DNA of 64,000 nt. It comes from Trinickia sp. Y13 (GTDB taxonomy: Bacteria > Pseudomonadota > Gammaproteobacteria > Burkholderiales > Burkholderiaceae). The position numbers and the translations under genes were made by a program. Shown in pieces: positions 8,371 through 18,018 of the stretch. The notes under the pieces were generated by a model. That model did not search any database. It saw only the letters and a list, made by a program, of their open reading frames with translations, and was not told the origin of the DNA. The stretch's first letter is position 1; the number at the start of each line of letters is the position of its first letter. Location: the NCBI RefSeq assembly GCF_029522115.1, contig NZ_JAKWFK010000009.1, forward strand, positions 62,001 through 126,000, read 5' to 3'.

Positions 8371-9513
8371 CTACCGCTTCTTGAACGGATCATGTTCGCG
8401 CAATTCGTCGAAATGCGCGTGAACGAGGTTCGATTCGTTTTCCAGAAAGCGGGCGACGGCGTCGGAATAAGCGGGGTGCGCAAGCCAATGCGCCGAATGC
8501 GTGACGGTCGGCATAAAGCCGCGCGCCATCTTATGCTCGCCTTGCGCGCCGCCCTCGAACACAGCGAGCTTTTCCTCGATGCAAAACTCGAGCGGCTGAT
8601 AGTAAGCCGTCTCGAAGTGCAAGCACGGCACATGTTCGAGGGCGCCCCAATAGCGGCCGTATAACGCACCGCCCGACGCGTCACGCTGATAAACGATCAG
8701 CGAACTGGCGATGGCTCGCCCCTCGCGCTCCGCAATGACGAGCAGCAGATTCTCGGGCATCGTTTGCCCAATCATGCGAAAAAAATCGAGATTCAAATAC
8801 GGCGACGAAAAATGCTCCCGATACGTCTGCCGATAACAACGATTGAAAAAACGCCAATCGGCGTCGGTCGCGTCCTCGCCGCGCACGCGCCTGAACGTGA
8901 CGCCTGCTTCGCGCACTTTGCGCCGCTCGGCGCGTATGTTTTTGCGCTTCTTTTGTTCAAGCGTGGAGAGAAATTCGTCGAAGTCGCGATAGCCGTCGTT
9001 GAGCCAGTGAAACTGGATGCCTTCGCGCCGCATCATGCCTAGTGCTTCGAGCGTGTCCGCCTCATATTCCGTGGGAAAGAGCACGTGCAGCGACGACACG
9101 TCCGATTGCTCGGCCAATGCCACGAGCGTGGCCGCCAGCCGGCTGCGTGCTTGATCGTCGACGGCGATGAGTCGCGTCCCTTGCACGGGCGTAAAAGGGA
9201 CGGCGCAGACCAGCTTCGGGTAGTAGGCGAGCCCGTTGCGTTGATAGGCATCGGCCCAGGCCCAATCGAACACATATTCGCCGTAGGAATGATGCTTGAC
9301 GTAAAGCGGCGCGGCGGCCACGAGCACGCCTGTTTGCCCATCGACAAGCGTCACGAAGCGCGGCGCCCAACCCGTTTCTTCGGTCGCGCAATTCGTTAGC
9401 GTCAATGCGCTCAGAAACTCGTGCCGCAAAAACGGCGTCGGCTGGGGCTGGCGCGCGACGAGCGCGTTCCATTCGCTCGCGTCGACCTCGAGCGGCGAGT
9501 CCAGTAGCCCCAT
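8371..9513 (-). CDS. FemAB-like GNAT-superfamily protein (DUF482/PF04339 type)
   Basis: 380-residue protein recognised as the FemAB-like/DUF482 family of predicted N-acyltransferases, which share the GNAT fold. Landmarks are PFLRHEFL near the N-terminus, HHSYGEYVFDWAWADA, KKRKNIRAERRKV in the middle and YGRYWGA...CLHFETAYYQ towards the end. The substrate is unknown. The start at MGLLDSPLEV is chosen because the family begins close to it; an AGGA lies rather far upstream. Divergent from nadE (140 bp) and convergent with the small membrane protein. Confidence 0.85.
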   Translation of the reverse strand: MGLLDSPLEVDASEWNALVARQPQPTPFLRHEFLSALTLTNCATEETGWAPRFVTLVDGQTGVLVAAAPLYVKHHSYGEYVFDWAWADAYQRNGLAYYPKLVCAVPFTPVQGTRLIAVDDQARSRLAATLVALAEQSDVSSLHVLFPTEYEADTLEALGMMRREGIQFHWLNDGYRDFDEFLSTLEQKKRKNIRAERRKVREAGVTFRRVRGEDATDADWRFFNRCYRQTYREHFSSPYLNLDFFRMIGQTMPENLLLVIAEREGRAIASSLIVYQRDASGGALYGRYWGALEHVPCLHFETAYYQPLEFCIEEKLAVFEGGAQGEHKMARGFMPTVTHSAHWLAHPAYSDAVARFLENESNLVHAHFDELREHDPFKKR

Positions 9514-9653
9514 GCGATAATCGATGCGTTCCTGTTTCAACTGTCGTCCGACTGTATTCTTCGGGATGGCGCGATGCGCACCTGTCGCGTTGCGCGCCTG
9601 TCGTTTATTTCGCCGAGTCGTCCGGCCGCCACGGCCGCTTGCCGCGCACTGCC

Positions 9654-11375
9654 ATGAACACCCGTATTGCTCTAGCACAAATCAACGTTACCGTCGGCGA
9701 TTTCGCCGGCAATATCGCCAAGATCGTCGACGTCGCACGCGCCGCGCATCGCGACGGCGCGCAACTGGTCATCACGCCCGAACTCTCGCTATCGGGCTAT
9801 CCGCCCGAAGACCTGCTGCTGCGTCCGGCCTTCTACGCCGCGAGCGCGGCGGCGCTAGCCGAGCTGGCCGAGCAACTTGCGCCGCTTTCTGGCCTGCGCG
9901 TGATCGTAGGTCACCCGCACCGCGCGGCCGATCCATCGGCCCCTGCCGAAACCGCGGCGGCGAGCGGTCATGGTAATGCAAACCGGCCGATCGAGCGCGG
10001 CGCGGCGCCCTTCGACACGTACAACGCCGCTTCGCTGATCGTCGACGGCAAGATCGCCGGCACGTATCTGAAGCAGGATTTGCCCAACACCGAAGTGTTC
10101 GACGAAAAGCGTTATTTCGCGTCCGATACGACGCCGTTCGTCTTCGACCTCGACGGCGTCAAGTACGGGCTGATCATCTGCGAGGACGCCTGGCATGCAT
10201 CGGCGGCGCAAATGGCGAAGGCAGCCGGCGCGCAGGTTTTGTTGATCCCTAACGGGTCTCCGTACCATTTGAACAAGGAGGCGACGCGCGTCGACATCGT
10301 TCGCGCGCGCATTGCCGAAACCGGTCTGCCGGTCGTCTATGTCAATCTCGTGGGCGGGCAGGACGAGCTCATTTTTGACGGCGGCTCGTTCGTGCTCGAT
10401 GCGCAAGGGCAGATGGTGGCGCGCATGCCGCAGTTCGTGGAAGGTCACGCCATCGTTCAATTCGACGGCGCGCGCCCGGTACCAGCCGAGATCGCGCCCG
10501 CCGAATCGCTCGAGGCGCAGGCGTACGCGGCGCTGGTGCTCGGCGTGCGCGATTACATCGGCAAGAACGGGTTTCCGGGGGCGATCATCGGCCTATCGGG
10601 CGGCGTCGATTCGGCGCTCGTGCTCGCGATCGCTTGCGATGCGCTCGGCCCCGAACGCGTGCGGGCCGTGATGATGCCCTCGCGCTACACGGCCGACATC
10701 TCGACCTCGGACGCGGCCGAGATGGCCCGGCGCGTCGGCGTGCGCTACGACGAAATCGCGATTGCGCCGATGATGGACGCATTCGGCGGTGCGCTTGCGA
10801 GCGAATTCGAGGGGTTGCCGCAAGACGCCACGGAAGAGAACATTCAGGCGCGCATCCGCGGCACGCTGCTGATGGCGCTGTCCAACAAATTCGGCTCGCT
10901 CGTGCTGACGACCGGCAACAAGAGCGAAATGGCGGTCGGCTATTGCACGCTGTACGGCGACATGGCGGGCGGCTTCGCCGTCATCAAGGACATTGCGAAA
11001 ACGCTTGTCTATCGCCTGTGCCACTATCGCAACAGCGCGACGCAGTTCGCCACGCGCGACGTGATTCCCGAGCGCATTCTCACGCGCGCGCCGTCGGCCG
11101 AATTGCGCGAGAACCAGACCGACCAGGACAGCCTGCCGCCCTACGAAGTGCTCGACGCCATCATGCGCATGTATATGGAAGAGGACAAATCGCTCTCCGA
11201 CATCGTCGCAGCCGGCTATGCGCCCGCGGACGTCACGCGCGTCACGCGTCTCATCAAGTTGAACGAGTACAAGCGGCGCCAAGCGCCGATCGGCATCCGC
11301 GTGACTCATCGCGCGTTCGGGCGCGACTGGCGCTATCCGATCACCTCGCGTTACGCGGAGCCGATTCAAGCGTAA
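9654..11375 (+). CDS. nadE: Glutamine-dependent NAD+ synthetase
   Basis: 573-residue two-domain enzyme converting deamido-NAD to NAD with glutamine as nitrogen donor, the last step of NAD synthesis. The N-terminal nitrilase-type glutaminase (1 to about 265) shows its Glu in TPELSLSGYP (E43), Lys in LKQDLPN and Cys in LIICEDAW. The C-terminal synthetase has the PP-loop LSGGVDSA (about 310) and TTGNKSE. A Gly/Ala-rich insert lies near residues 85-110. The ATG follows a long in-frame upstream extension that does not resemble the family. The P-II gene follows 110 bp downstream. Confidence 0.96.
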   Translation: MNTRIALAQINVTVGDFAGNIAKIVDVARAAHRDGAQLVITPELSLSGYPPEDLLLRPAFYAASAAALAELAEQLAPLSGLRVIVGHPHRAADPSAPAETAAASGHGNANRPIERGAAPFDTYNAASLIVDGKIAGTYLKQDLPNTEVFDEKRYFASDTTPFVFDLDGVKYGLIICEDAWHASAAQMAKAAGAQVLLIPNGSPYHLNKEATRVDIVRARIAETGLPVVYVNLVGGQDELIFDGGSFVLDAQGQMVARMPQFVEGHAIVQFDGARPVPAEIAPAESLEAQAYAALVLGVRDYIGKNGFPGAIIGLSGGVDSALVLAIACDALGPERVRAVMMPSRYTADISTSDAAEMARRVGVRYDEIAIAPMMDAFGGALASEFEGLPQDATEENIQARIRGTLLMALSNKFGSLVLTTGNKSEMAVGYCTLYGDMAGGFAVIKDIAKTLVYRLCHYRNSATQFATRDVIPERILTRAPSAELRENQTDQDSLPPYEVLDAIMRMYMEEDKSLSDIVAAGYAPADVTRVTRLIKLNEYKRRQAPIGIRVTHRAFGRDWRYPITSRYAEPIQA

Positions 11376-11422
11376 ATGCGTCGCGTCGCGGCGCGGGCCG
11401 CCTTGCGGTGGTCGCGGCGTAG

Positions 11423-11824
<402 letters not shown>

Positions 11825-11974
11825 TGGCTTCTCGGTAGCCTAGCGCTTAAGCCGCGGGAACGGTGACGCGATAGAGCGGGGCGCGGGCGGTTGGAATAGC
11901 CGCTCGTTTCGCGCACGCTCGATGCGAGTGCGCAATTCGCTCGTCGTCTGACTGCCACGTTGAAAACATAGAAC

Positions 11975-12013
11975 AAAAAAAACGGTGCGACGCCCTGACG
12001 GGACACCGCACCG
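11975..12013 (-). terminator. Rho-independent terminator of the porin gene
   Basis: On the minus strand the stem CGGTGCG pairs with CGCACCG (inner GTCCC/GGGC), followed immediately by eight Ts. It lies about 70 bp after the porin stop. Confidence 0.88.
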
Positions 12014-12084
12014 ATACGCGCCTCTCGCAGCAGCGTGAAACTGTAAAGCTGTTTAAGTCTGTTCTTTTAGGCTACGCCGCTCGC

Positions 12085-13173
12085 TTAGAACGAGTGCTGA
12101 ATACCGGCGTAGACGCCCGATTGGCTGTGGCCGGGCAGCGGGTTGTCCGCATTGCCGACGCCATTCGCTTCCAGGCTGAAGTTCGCATTCTTGCTGTTGC
12201 GGGCAGTCGCGATCTGGATGTCGAGCAACGTGCGCTTGGACAGGTTGTACGTGCCGCCGACCGTGTAGATCGTCGCGTTGCCTGCGCCATTGTTGCCGTT
12301 CACGTGATAAACCGCAGCGATGGCAGCCAGCGCCGGCGTGGCTTGCCACGTCACGCCACCCCATTCGTGGTCGAGCGTCGTCGGCGTGCCGGCGGCTACA
12401 CCGGTGGCGCCCGACGTACGGATCGCTTGGTATGCGGCCTGCAGCTTGATCGGACCGAGGAACACGTTCGCAGCAGCCGTGTACTCACGCGAGAACGAGA
12501 ATGCGCCATCGGCGCCGTTCAGCATGCCGCTCGCCGGATTGCGGATTTCGTCGTAAATGCCGCGCACTTGGAACAGCGAGCTCGTGTACGTCAGTTGCAG
12601 ACCGGCTTCACGCCCTTGCGGACCCGACCCGTTGCCGTTCCAGCTCGTCTGGTTCGACAGCGCGTACTGACCGTAGATGTCGAAGCCATTCCACTTCGGC
12701 GATTGGTACGCGACGTTGTTGCTCGACTGCGGCCAGTTGCGGCCACGCACGAGCGACGCCGACGACCAGCTCGATTGACCGAACGGATCGAAGTCCCACA
12801 CGCCGTTCGCGATGTAGAGCATGCGGCCCATCGTGAACGTACCGTAGGTCGGGTTGGCGAGACCGACCGTCGCCCACCGATTGAAGAGCGTGCTTTGCAG
12901 CGCACCGTTCATCAGGTTGAAGCCGTTTTCCAACTTGAACAGGACTTGGTTACCGCCGCCGATGTCTTCGACGCCCTTCAAGCCCCACAGGCTCGTGCCC
13001 CAGTCACCGCTTTCCGCGCGGAAACGCGAGCTCGAGCCGCCGCCCGTAGCGTTGGGGATGCCCGTCATATACTCGATACCGGCATCCACACGGCCATACA
13101 GCGTCACGCTGCTTTGTGCGTGCGCGATGACGCCAGCCGACATGAGCGCCGCGGCGAGCAAAGCTTTTTTCAT
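12085..13173 (-). CDS. General porin, Gram-negative OmpC-like (Porin_4)
   Basis: 362-residue outer-membrane beta-barrel porin for passive diffusion of small solutes. A signal peptide (MKKALLAAALMSAG, cleaved after AHA) is followed by QSSVTLYGRVDAGI, the standard start of Burkholderia porins, and the chain ends in aromatic Phe (GIQHSF), the BAM-recognition signature. Alternating Gly-rich beta strands run throughout. The start is the second of two ATGs because the ribosome site GGAGGAG lies between them. Monocistronic, with its own terminator. Confidence 0.95.
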   Translation of the reverse strand: MKKALLAAALMSAGVIAHAQSSVTLYGRVDAGIEYMTGIPNATGGGSSSRFRAESGDWGTSLWGLKGVEDIGGGNQVLFKLENGFNLMNGALQSTLFNRWATVGLANPTYGTFTMGRMLYIANGVWDFDPFGQSSWSSASLVRGRNWPQSSNNVAYQSPKWNGFDIYGQYALSNQTSWNGNGSGPQGREAGLQLTYTSSLFQVRGIYDEIRNPASGMLNGADGAFSFSREYTAAANVFLGPIKLQAAYQAIRTSGATGVAAGTPTTLDHEWGGVTWQATPALAAIAAVYHVNGNNGAGNATIYTVGGTYNLSKRTLLDIQIATARNSKNANFSLEANGVGNADNPLPGHSQSGVYAGIQHSF

Positions 13174-13821
13174 CTTCTCCTCCATTACCCTGTCAAAAGT
13201 GAAGCCACTACTGCGAATAGCGCTCGGGCGAGAGCATCGCCCGAGCGGGAATCTTGTTGTGGAGGAGATCCATCGGAACGCTCGAGGGCGAGCTGCGGGC
13301 TTGGTAGGCCTCTCGCGCTGCGCTCGGGTTCGAGGCCGCTCGTGGGGCGGTGTCTCCTCGTTTGAAGTAAAACTACATTTGTAGAACTTTGTTTTGCTAC
13401 TTTGGTTACTAATTTAGCAAAAATACATGCCAGTCGCCAAGCAAATCGTAGTCTTGCTAGCGGGTGTCTCTAAATTGCCATATCCAGATGCTGGGACGCG
13501 TGGCCGCGGCCGCCCGCCGCGCCTTGCCGGATGTAGTGCAGCAATGCACTCACAGGTTGTGCAGCGGTGTCGTTCAGGATTTCGGGTATTGACGCGAAAT
13601 ATTGGGTGAGGTAAGTGCGTAGCCGCTCTGTGAAGCCCGGTGTGTGGGAAGTGTGCGGGAGGCGGTGCGAACGAGCGGCGAGATTGGTGCGTTCGGCCGA
13701 TGCCGACCGACGTGGCCGCGCCTAGGGGACTCGAATCGCGAGGAGTTTGGGGAAAGCCGGAATCGCGTCCGCGACCGATCCCTCGGTCGAACGCTTCGAT
13801 TGGAAACCGCCCGAGAGCACC
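13174..13821. other. 650-bp intergenic region, porin leader side
   Basis: No convincing gene. Short open frames at 13427-13609 and 13640-13973 have no ribosome site and Arg-rich, GC-driven composition. The porin promoter should lie here; an AT-rich patch at 13365-13430 is the best candidate region, and the remainder shows no structure I can name. Confidence 0.6.
13392..13422. promoter_or_regulatory. Inverted repeat TTTTGCTA-N15-TAGCAAAA upstream of porin
   Basis: Perfect 8-bp inverted repeat with a 15-bp spacer inside the only AT-rich patch of the porin upstream region, about 220 bp before the porin start. It could be an operator for a dimeric regulator; there is no U-tract favouring a terminator. 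Confidence 0.4.
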
Positions 13822-14589
13822 CTACTTCAAGCTGCCCGACAAAAACTGCCGGAGCCGTTCGCTCTTGGTGTTGCCGAACACTTCGTCGGGCTTGCCTTCC
13901 TCTTCGACTCGGCCCTGATGCAGAAACATCACGTGATTCGACACGTTGCGCGCAAAGCCCATCTCGTGCGTGACGACGATCATCGTTCGCCCTTCCTCGG
14001 CGAGCTTTTGCATGACCTTCAACACTTCGCCCACGAGCTCGGGATCGAGCGCCGAAGTAGGCTCGTCGAACAGCATGACGTCGGGGTTCATCGCCAAGGC
14101 TCGCGCAATCGCGACGCGTTGCTGTTGCCCGCCCGATAGGTGCGATGGGTATTGCTTCTCGAGCCGCGGCGCAAGCCCCACCTTTTCGAGATACATCCGC
14201 GCGCGCTCCTCGGCTTCGCGTCGCGCCAGCCCCAAGACATGCACGGGCGCTTCAACCACGTTCTCGAGCACATTCATATGCGCCCAGAGGTTGAAATGCT
14301 GAAACACCATCGACAGCTTCGTGCGCACGCGCTGCAACTGCTTCGGATCGGAAACGCGCAGCGCGCCGCTCTTGCTCTTATTCGTGCGCACCTCTTCGCC
14401 GTCGACATAAATACGTCCGGCGCTAGGCTGCTCCAAAAAATTGATGCATCGCAGCATCGTGCTCTTGCCCGAGCCCGACGAGCCGATGACGCTGATCACG
14501 TCGCCGGCGTTCGCTTTGAGGGAAACGCCCTTGAGGACTTCGTTGCTGCCGTAGTGCTTGTGCAGATCGTCGATGAAAAGCTTGTGCAT
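13822..14589 (-). CDS. hisP: Amino-acid ABC transporter ATPase (HisP type)
   Basis: 255-residue ATPase of a polar-amino-acid importer (histidine/lysine/arginine/ornithine type). It shows Walker [10 protein letters not shown] (about 37-45), Q-loop VFQHFNLW, signature [16 protein letters not shown] and Walker [13 protein letters not shown]. It is the last gene of a hisQ-hisM-hisP operon, 3 bp after the permease stop. The HisP assignment is by motif and gene order; the actual amino acid is uncertain. Confidence 0.88.
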   Translation of the reverse strand: MHKLFIDDLHKHYGSNEVLKGVSLKANAGDVISVIGSSGSGKSTMLRCINFLEQPSAGRIYVDGEEVRTNKSKSGALRVSDPKQLQRVRTKLSMVFQHFNLWAHMNVLENVVEAPVHVLGLARREAEERARMYLEKVGLAPRLEKQYPSHLSGGQQQRVAIARALAMNPDVMLFDEPTSALDPELVGEVLKVMQKLAEEGRTMIVVTHEMGFARNVSNHVMFLHQGRVEEEGKPDEVFGNTKSERLRQFLSGSLK

Positions 14590-14592
14590 GAG

Positions 14593-15306
14593 TTACTTGC
14601 CTTGCGGGCGCAAATAGGCGAGCCAGCGCCTCTCGGCGCGGCGAAACAGTGCGACGAGCGCAAATGAGATAGCCAGATAAAGCAGCGCGGCGATACCGAA
14701 CGCCTGAAACGACATGTATGTCGCCGAATTGACGTCTCGCGCAATCTTCAAAATATCGGGCACCGTGGCCGTGAATGCCACCGTCGTCGCGTGCAGCATC
14801 AAAATCACTTCGTTGCTGTAGAGCGGCAGCGCGCGTCGCAGCGCCGACGGCAGAATCACGCGCCGGTACAGCGTGAAGGTCGACATCCCGTATGCGCGCG
14901 CCGCTTCGATCTCGCCGTACGCCGTCGCTTTGATGGCGCCCGCGAAGATCTCGGTGGTGTATGCGCAGGTGTTCAACGTGAACGCGAGCAGCGTGCAATG
15001 CATGCCGTCGCGGAAGAAGGCGTTCAGCAGTTCGTGGTTGCGCACGACCTCGAGGCTATACAGGCCCGTATAGCAAAGCAGCAACTGCACGTAAAGCGGC
15101 GTGCCGCGAAAGATGTACGTGTAGAGCCAGACGGCGCCAGCAACCAGCTTGTTGCGCGACACGCGGGCGACCGACAGCGGTATCGATAAGCAAAAGCCGA
15201 TGCCGATCGACACGACGAGCAGCCACATCGTGATGGCAAGGCCCGTGATGTGATAGCCGTCCGTAAAGAGGTAATTGCGCCAGTAGTCGTGGATGATCTC
15301 GATCAT
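14593..15306 (-). CDS. hisM: Amino-acid ABC transporter permease (HisM type)
   Basis: 237-residue inner-membrane permease with about five membrane spans and the conserved cytoplasmic EAA-type loop (EIEAARAYGMSTFTLYRRVILP) that docks the ATPase. The N-terminal IIHDYWRNYLFTDGYHITG is typical of HisM proteins. It lies 16 bp downstream of the HisQ-type gene and pairs with it to form the heterodimeric channel. Confidence 0.87.
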   Translation of the reverse strand: MIEIIHDYWRNYLFTDGYHITGLAITMWLLVVSIGIGFCLSIPLSVARVSRNKLVAGAVWLYTYIFRGTPLYVQLLLCYTGLYSLEVVRNHELLNAFFRDGMHCTLLAFTLNTCAYTTEIFAGAIKATAYGEIEAARAYGMSTFTLYRRVILPSALRRALPLYSNEVILMLHATTVAFTATVPDILKIARDVNSATYMSFQAFGIAALLYLAISFALVALFRRAERRWLAYLRPQGK

Positions 15307-15322
15307 GGTGATGTGACGTACC

Positions 15323-16012
15323 TTATAGCTCGGCTTTGCGTACGCCGATCGAGTAGCGCTTCTCGAGCCAGAGCAGCACGAGATTCGATATCGTCGTGAT
15401 CGCGAGATAGACCGCCCCCGCGATCAGCGTGAAAAAGAAAAACCGCAACGTGCCTTTGCCGGCGTCCTGCGTCGCCTTGACGACGTCGGCCAGCCCAATG
15501 ATTGACACGAGCGCGGTTGCCTTGACCATCACTTGCCAGTTGTTGCCGATGCCGGGCAGTGCAAAACGCATCATCTGCGGGAACATGATGCGCGAGAACG
15601 TCTGCCAGGGCGTCATGCCGTAAGCCGCGCCCGCTTCGAGCTGCCCGCGCGGCACGGACAGAAACGCGCCGCGAAACGTCTCGGTGAAGTAAGCCCCGTA
15701 AATGAAGCCGAGCACGATGATGCCGGCGACGAACGGATCGATATCGATCTGATCCCAGCCAACGAGGTCGGTCAGGTTGTTCAGCCAGATTTGAATGCTG
15801 TAGAAGAGCAGCAGCATCAACACGAGATCGGGCACGCCGCGCACGAGCGTCGTGTAGACCGTGCCGACGCCGTTGGCGAGCCGGTTTCTCGAGAGCTTGG
15901 CCGCCGCGCCGATGAGGCCCAGCACGAAGGCGAGCGCAAGCGACAGCACGGAGAGCTTGACGGTCTGCCAAGTGCCGGCGAGGATCAGCGGGCCGTAGCC
16001 TTGTAGAAGCAT
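15323..16012 (-). CDS. hisQ: Amino-acid ABC transporter permease (HisQ type)
   Basis: 229-residue inner-membrane permease, first gene of the operon, with MLLQGYGPLILAGTWQTV at the N-terminus, several hydrophobic spans and the EAA-type loop LEAGAAYGMTPWQTFSRIMFPQ. It partners HisM and HisP in importing a basic amino acid. The periplasmic binding-protein gene that usually heads such operons is not present upstream; the next gene on this strand is the unrelated Spy-like gene. Confidence 0.87.
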   Translation of the reverse strand: MLLQGYGPLILAGTWQTVKLSVLSLALAFVLGLIGAAAKLSRNRLANGVGTVYTTLVRGVPDLVLMLLLFYSIQIWLNNLTDLVGWDQIDIDPFVAGIIVLGFIYGAYFTETFRGAFLSVPRGQLEAGAAYGMTPWQTFSRIMFPQMMRFALPGIGNNWQVMVKATALVSIIGLADVVKATQDAGKGTLRFFFFTLIAGAVYLAITTISNLVLLWLEKRYSIGVRKAEL

Positions 16013-16405
16013 GGTAGGAAGTGCGGTCCTTGGCGGTGCGCCGAAATGGCGGCGCGCCGCAAAATTCTAGGCGGACAAAAATAGCGTGCCGTAGGGCCGG
16101 CGGTTGCGCCGGCCTCCGGCTGCGAGCCTGCGAGGACGGGCTAGGCCGTTCTCGCCACGCTTCGCGGCGCCGATTTTTTTCGTTTGCCCGCGCGCGAGCG
16201 AGCCCGTGCAGGGCGAAAAGCGCAGCATTTTACCCGAACGCGCGGTCGGTGCTACTGCGGCGAACCCGGGGGAGGGCGCGCGCGCAAGCGGTCGCGCGGC
16301 AAAGCCGTATCTGGGCGCTTTGCGCTCGCGCGCCGATTCACTCATCGGGCTGCCCCGAAAGCCACCGGCGCGCCGATGCTCGAATGCGTGAATGCGTAAA
16401 CGACG

Positions 16406-16432
16406 AACGCCGCGACCCGAAGGCGCGGCGTT
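16406..16432 (-). terminator. Hairpin terminator after the Spy-like gene
   Basis: AACGCCGCG pairs with CGCGGCGTT around a 9-nt loop. On the minus strand it is followed by CGTCGTTT, a weak T-tract; on the plus strand by TTTCTGGTTT. It lies about 80 bp downstream of the Spy-like stop. The rest of 16013-16514 is GC-rich with no supportable gene. Confidence 0.6.
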
Positions 16433-16514
16433 TCTGGTTTGTCGATTGTCGGTTTCCGGTCGCACCGCGTTGCGCGAGCGGCGCGAGGCGACCGGCACGA
16501 CTACGCTCGAAGCG

Positions 16515-17084
16515 TCATTGATTCGCCGGCGCAGCCGCCGATGCGGCGCCGTGCCGCTGTTGCCAGCGTTCGCGCACGTGGTCGCGCATCGACTCCATTT
16601 TCGCGAAATGCTGCTTGAACGAGTCGCTGACCACAGTCTTCTGCTGGTCGTCGAGTGCGTTGTAGACGGCGAGCCACGCGCTCGCCGTCTCCTCGTGCAG
16701 CCTCTCGCCGTCTTGCCGCGCCTGCATGTGCGTTGTGTGCAACGCGTTCATGTCGAGGATCGGTTGCTGCATCATCGTCTTCAGTTGCGCGTGCAACTTC
16801 TCGCGCTCTGCGCGCCCGGCGGCGCCATCGCGCTTCATGGTGTCGGCGGCGCTTTGCCACAGCTTTTCCTGCTCTGGCGTGAGTTTGAGGCGGGCGTGCA
16901 AGTCCGCGAGCCGCTTCTCCGTCATGAAGCCGCCGCGGTGATGCCACCCCGCGCCCGGGCCGCCGTGGGGGGCCGGGCCCATTTGCCCGCTGGCCGCGTA
17001 AGCGCCGAGTGAGAGGGTCAATGCCGCGGCAGCCGCCGTGAACCAGCGTAAAGGATGACGAGTGGTACGAGATAAAGCGTTCAT
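16515..17084 (-). CDS. Spy/CpxP-like periplasmic protein (LTXXQ family)
   Basis: 189-residue exported helical protein. A signal peptide (TAAAAALTLSLGAYA) precedes a Gly/His-rich spacer, then long amphipathic helices with LKLTPEQEKLW (about residue 70), the LTxxQ-type motif, and a second related region LDDQQKTVV. Spy/CpxP proteins act as periplasmic chaperones or stress sensors, and are classic targets of Cpx-type systems. The start at MNALSRTTRH has GGAG nine bases upstream; a longer frame upstream has no signal-peptide logic. Divergent from the two-component operon, with matching sites between. Confidence 0.85.
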   Translation of the reverse strand: MNALSRTTRHPLRWFTAAAAALTLSLGAYAASGQMGPAPHGGPGAGWHHRGGFMTEKRLADLHARLKLTPEQEKLWQSAADTMKRDGAAGRAEREKLHAQLKTMMQQPILDMNALHTTHMQARQDGERLHEETASAWLAVYNALDDQQKTVVSDSFKQHFAKMESMRDHVRERWQQRHGAASAAAPANQ

Positions 17085-17175
17085 TCGATAAGCTCCGGTG
17101 ATCGAGATTGGGCGGCGCACCGCGTTGGCATTCGCCGTCCGTTTCGCCAAGTTAGTCTGGCCTTCGATCGCGGGT

Positions 17176-17240
17176 GTTACCTGCGACATGCGCGCCGTTA
17201 CGGTGCATTACGGATTGCTTTCGCCGTAACGTCCAGTAAC
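17176..17240. promoter_or_regulatory. Paired CpxR-box-like sites between Spy gene and two-component operon
   Basis: Five (G/A)TTAC half-sites occur in 65 bp: GTTAC at 17176 and 17197, ATTAC at 17207, and reverse GTAAC at 17226 and 17236. They form GTAATgcaccGTAAC (minus strand, 17197-17211) and GTAACgtccaGTAAC (17226-17240). Both have the pentamer-N5-pentamer pattern of OmpR-class boxes such as the CpxR GTAAA-N5-GTAAA site, one facing each gene. Confidence 0.7.
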
Positions 17241-17295
17241 CCATCCGCCGGGCCGGCGGTGCGTTTCGCGCGCGGCTGGCGTTAAACTTCGCTCC

Positions 17296-18018
17296 ATGGC
17301 TACCCAAATCCTTGTCGTCGACGACGACGCCGAACTGCGCGATCTGCTGCGCGACTATCTCGTCCGTCAGGGCATCGAGGTCTCGGTGCTGCACGACGCC
17401 GCCACGCTCGAACGCCGGCTCGAACGCGAGCGGCCCGATCTGATCGTCCTCGATCTGATGATGCCGGGCGTGGACGGACTCACCGCGTTGCGCAAGCTGC
17501 GTGCGACGGGCGACGACATCCCCGTCATCATGCTGACGGCGCGCGCCGATGACGTCGACCGCATCGTCGGCTTGGAGCTTGGCGCAGACGATTACCTGGG
17601 CAAGCCCTTCAATCCGCGCGAACTGCTGGCGCGCGTGCAAGCGGTGCTGCGCCGGCGGCGCACGATTCCGTCGGCGGCCCCCGAGCAGCGCGAGCCTTTC
17701 GCGTTCGGGCGGTTCCAGCTCGATTTCCAATCGCGCACGCTCAACCACGAAGGGCGGCCGCTTACGCTGTCCGGCAGCGAGTTCGCACTGCTGAAGATCT
17801 TCGTCAATCACCCAATGCGCACGCTCACGCGCGAGCGGCTGCTCGAACTGCTGCATGGGCCCGAGTACGACGGCACGGACCGGGGCATCGACGTGCAGGT
17901 GTGGCGTCTGCGGCGCATTCTCGAATCGGACCCGTCGAACCCGCGCTTCGTCCAAACGGTGCGTGGCCGCGGGTACGTGTTCGTTCCCAATGGCGATCCC
18001 GATGCGGCGCCCAATTGA
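17296..18018 (+). CDS. OmpR-family response regulator, CpxR/OmpR-like
   Basis: 240-residue transcription factor: receiver domain (1-120) with acidic pocket DDD at 9-11, phospho-acceptor D53 in IVLDLMMPG and Lys in KPFNPREL; C-terminal winged helix (about 137-232) ending in VRGRGYVFV. It is the first gene of an operon whose kinase start overlaps its end by 17 bp. The divergent Spy-like gene and the GTAAC-type repeats upstream suggest it controls envelope-stress genes and itself. Whether it is orthologous to CpxR or OmpR is not decided. Confidence 0.92.
   Translation: MATQILVVDDDAELRDLLRDYLVRQGIEVSVLHDAATLERRLERERPDLIVLDLMMPGVDGLTALRKLRATGDDIPVIMLTARADDVDRIVGLELGADDYLGKPFNPRELLARVQAVLRRRRTIPSAAPEQREPFAFGRFQLDFQSRTLNHEGRPLTLSGSEFALLKIFVNHPMRTLTRERLLELLHGPEYDGTDRGIDVQVWRLRRILESDPSNPRFVQTVRGRGYVFVPNGDPDAAPN

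Noticed and set aside
12094-13365. 423-codon open frame on the plus strand
   Set aside because: Lies over the porin gene; no ribosome site and no recognisable domain.
13427-13973. Small open frames in the porin upstream region
   Set aside because: No ribosome site, and composition follows base bias only.
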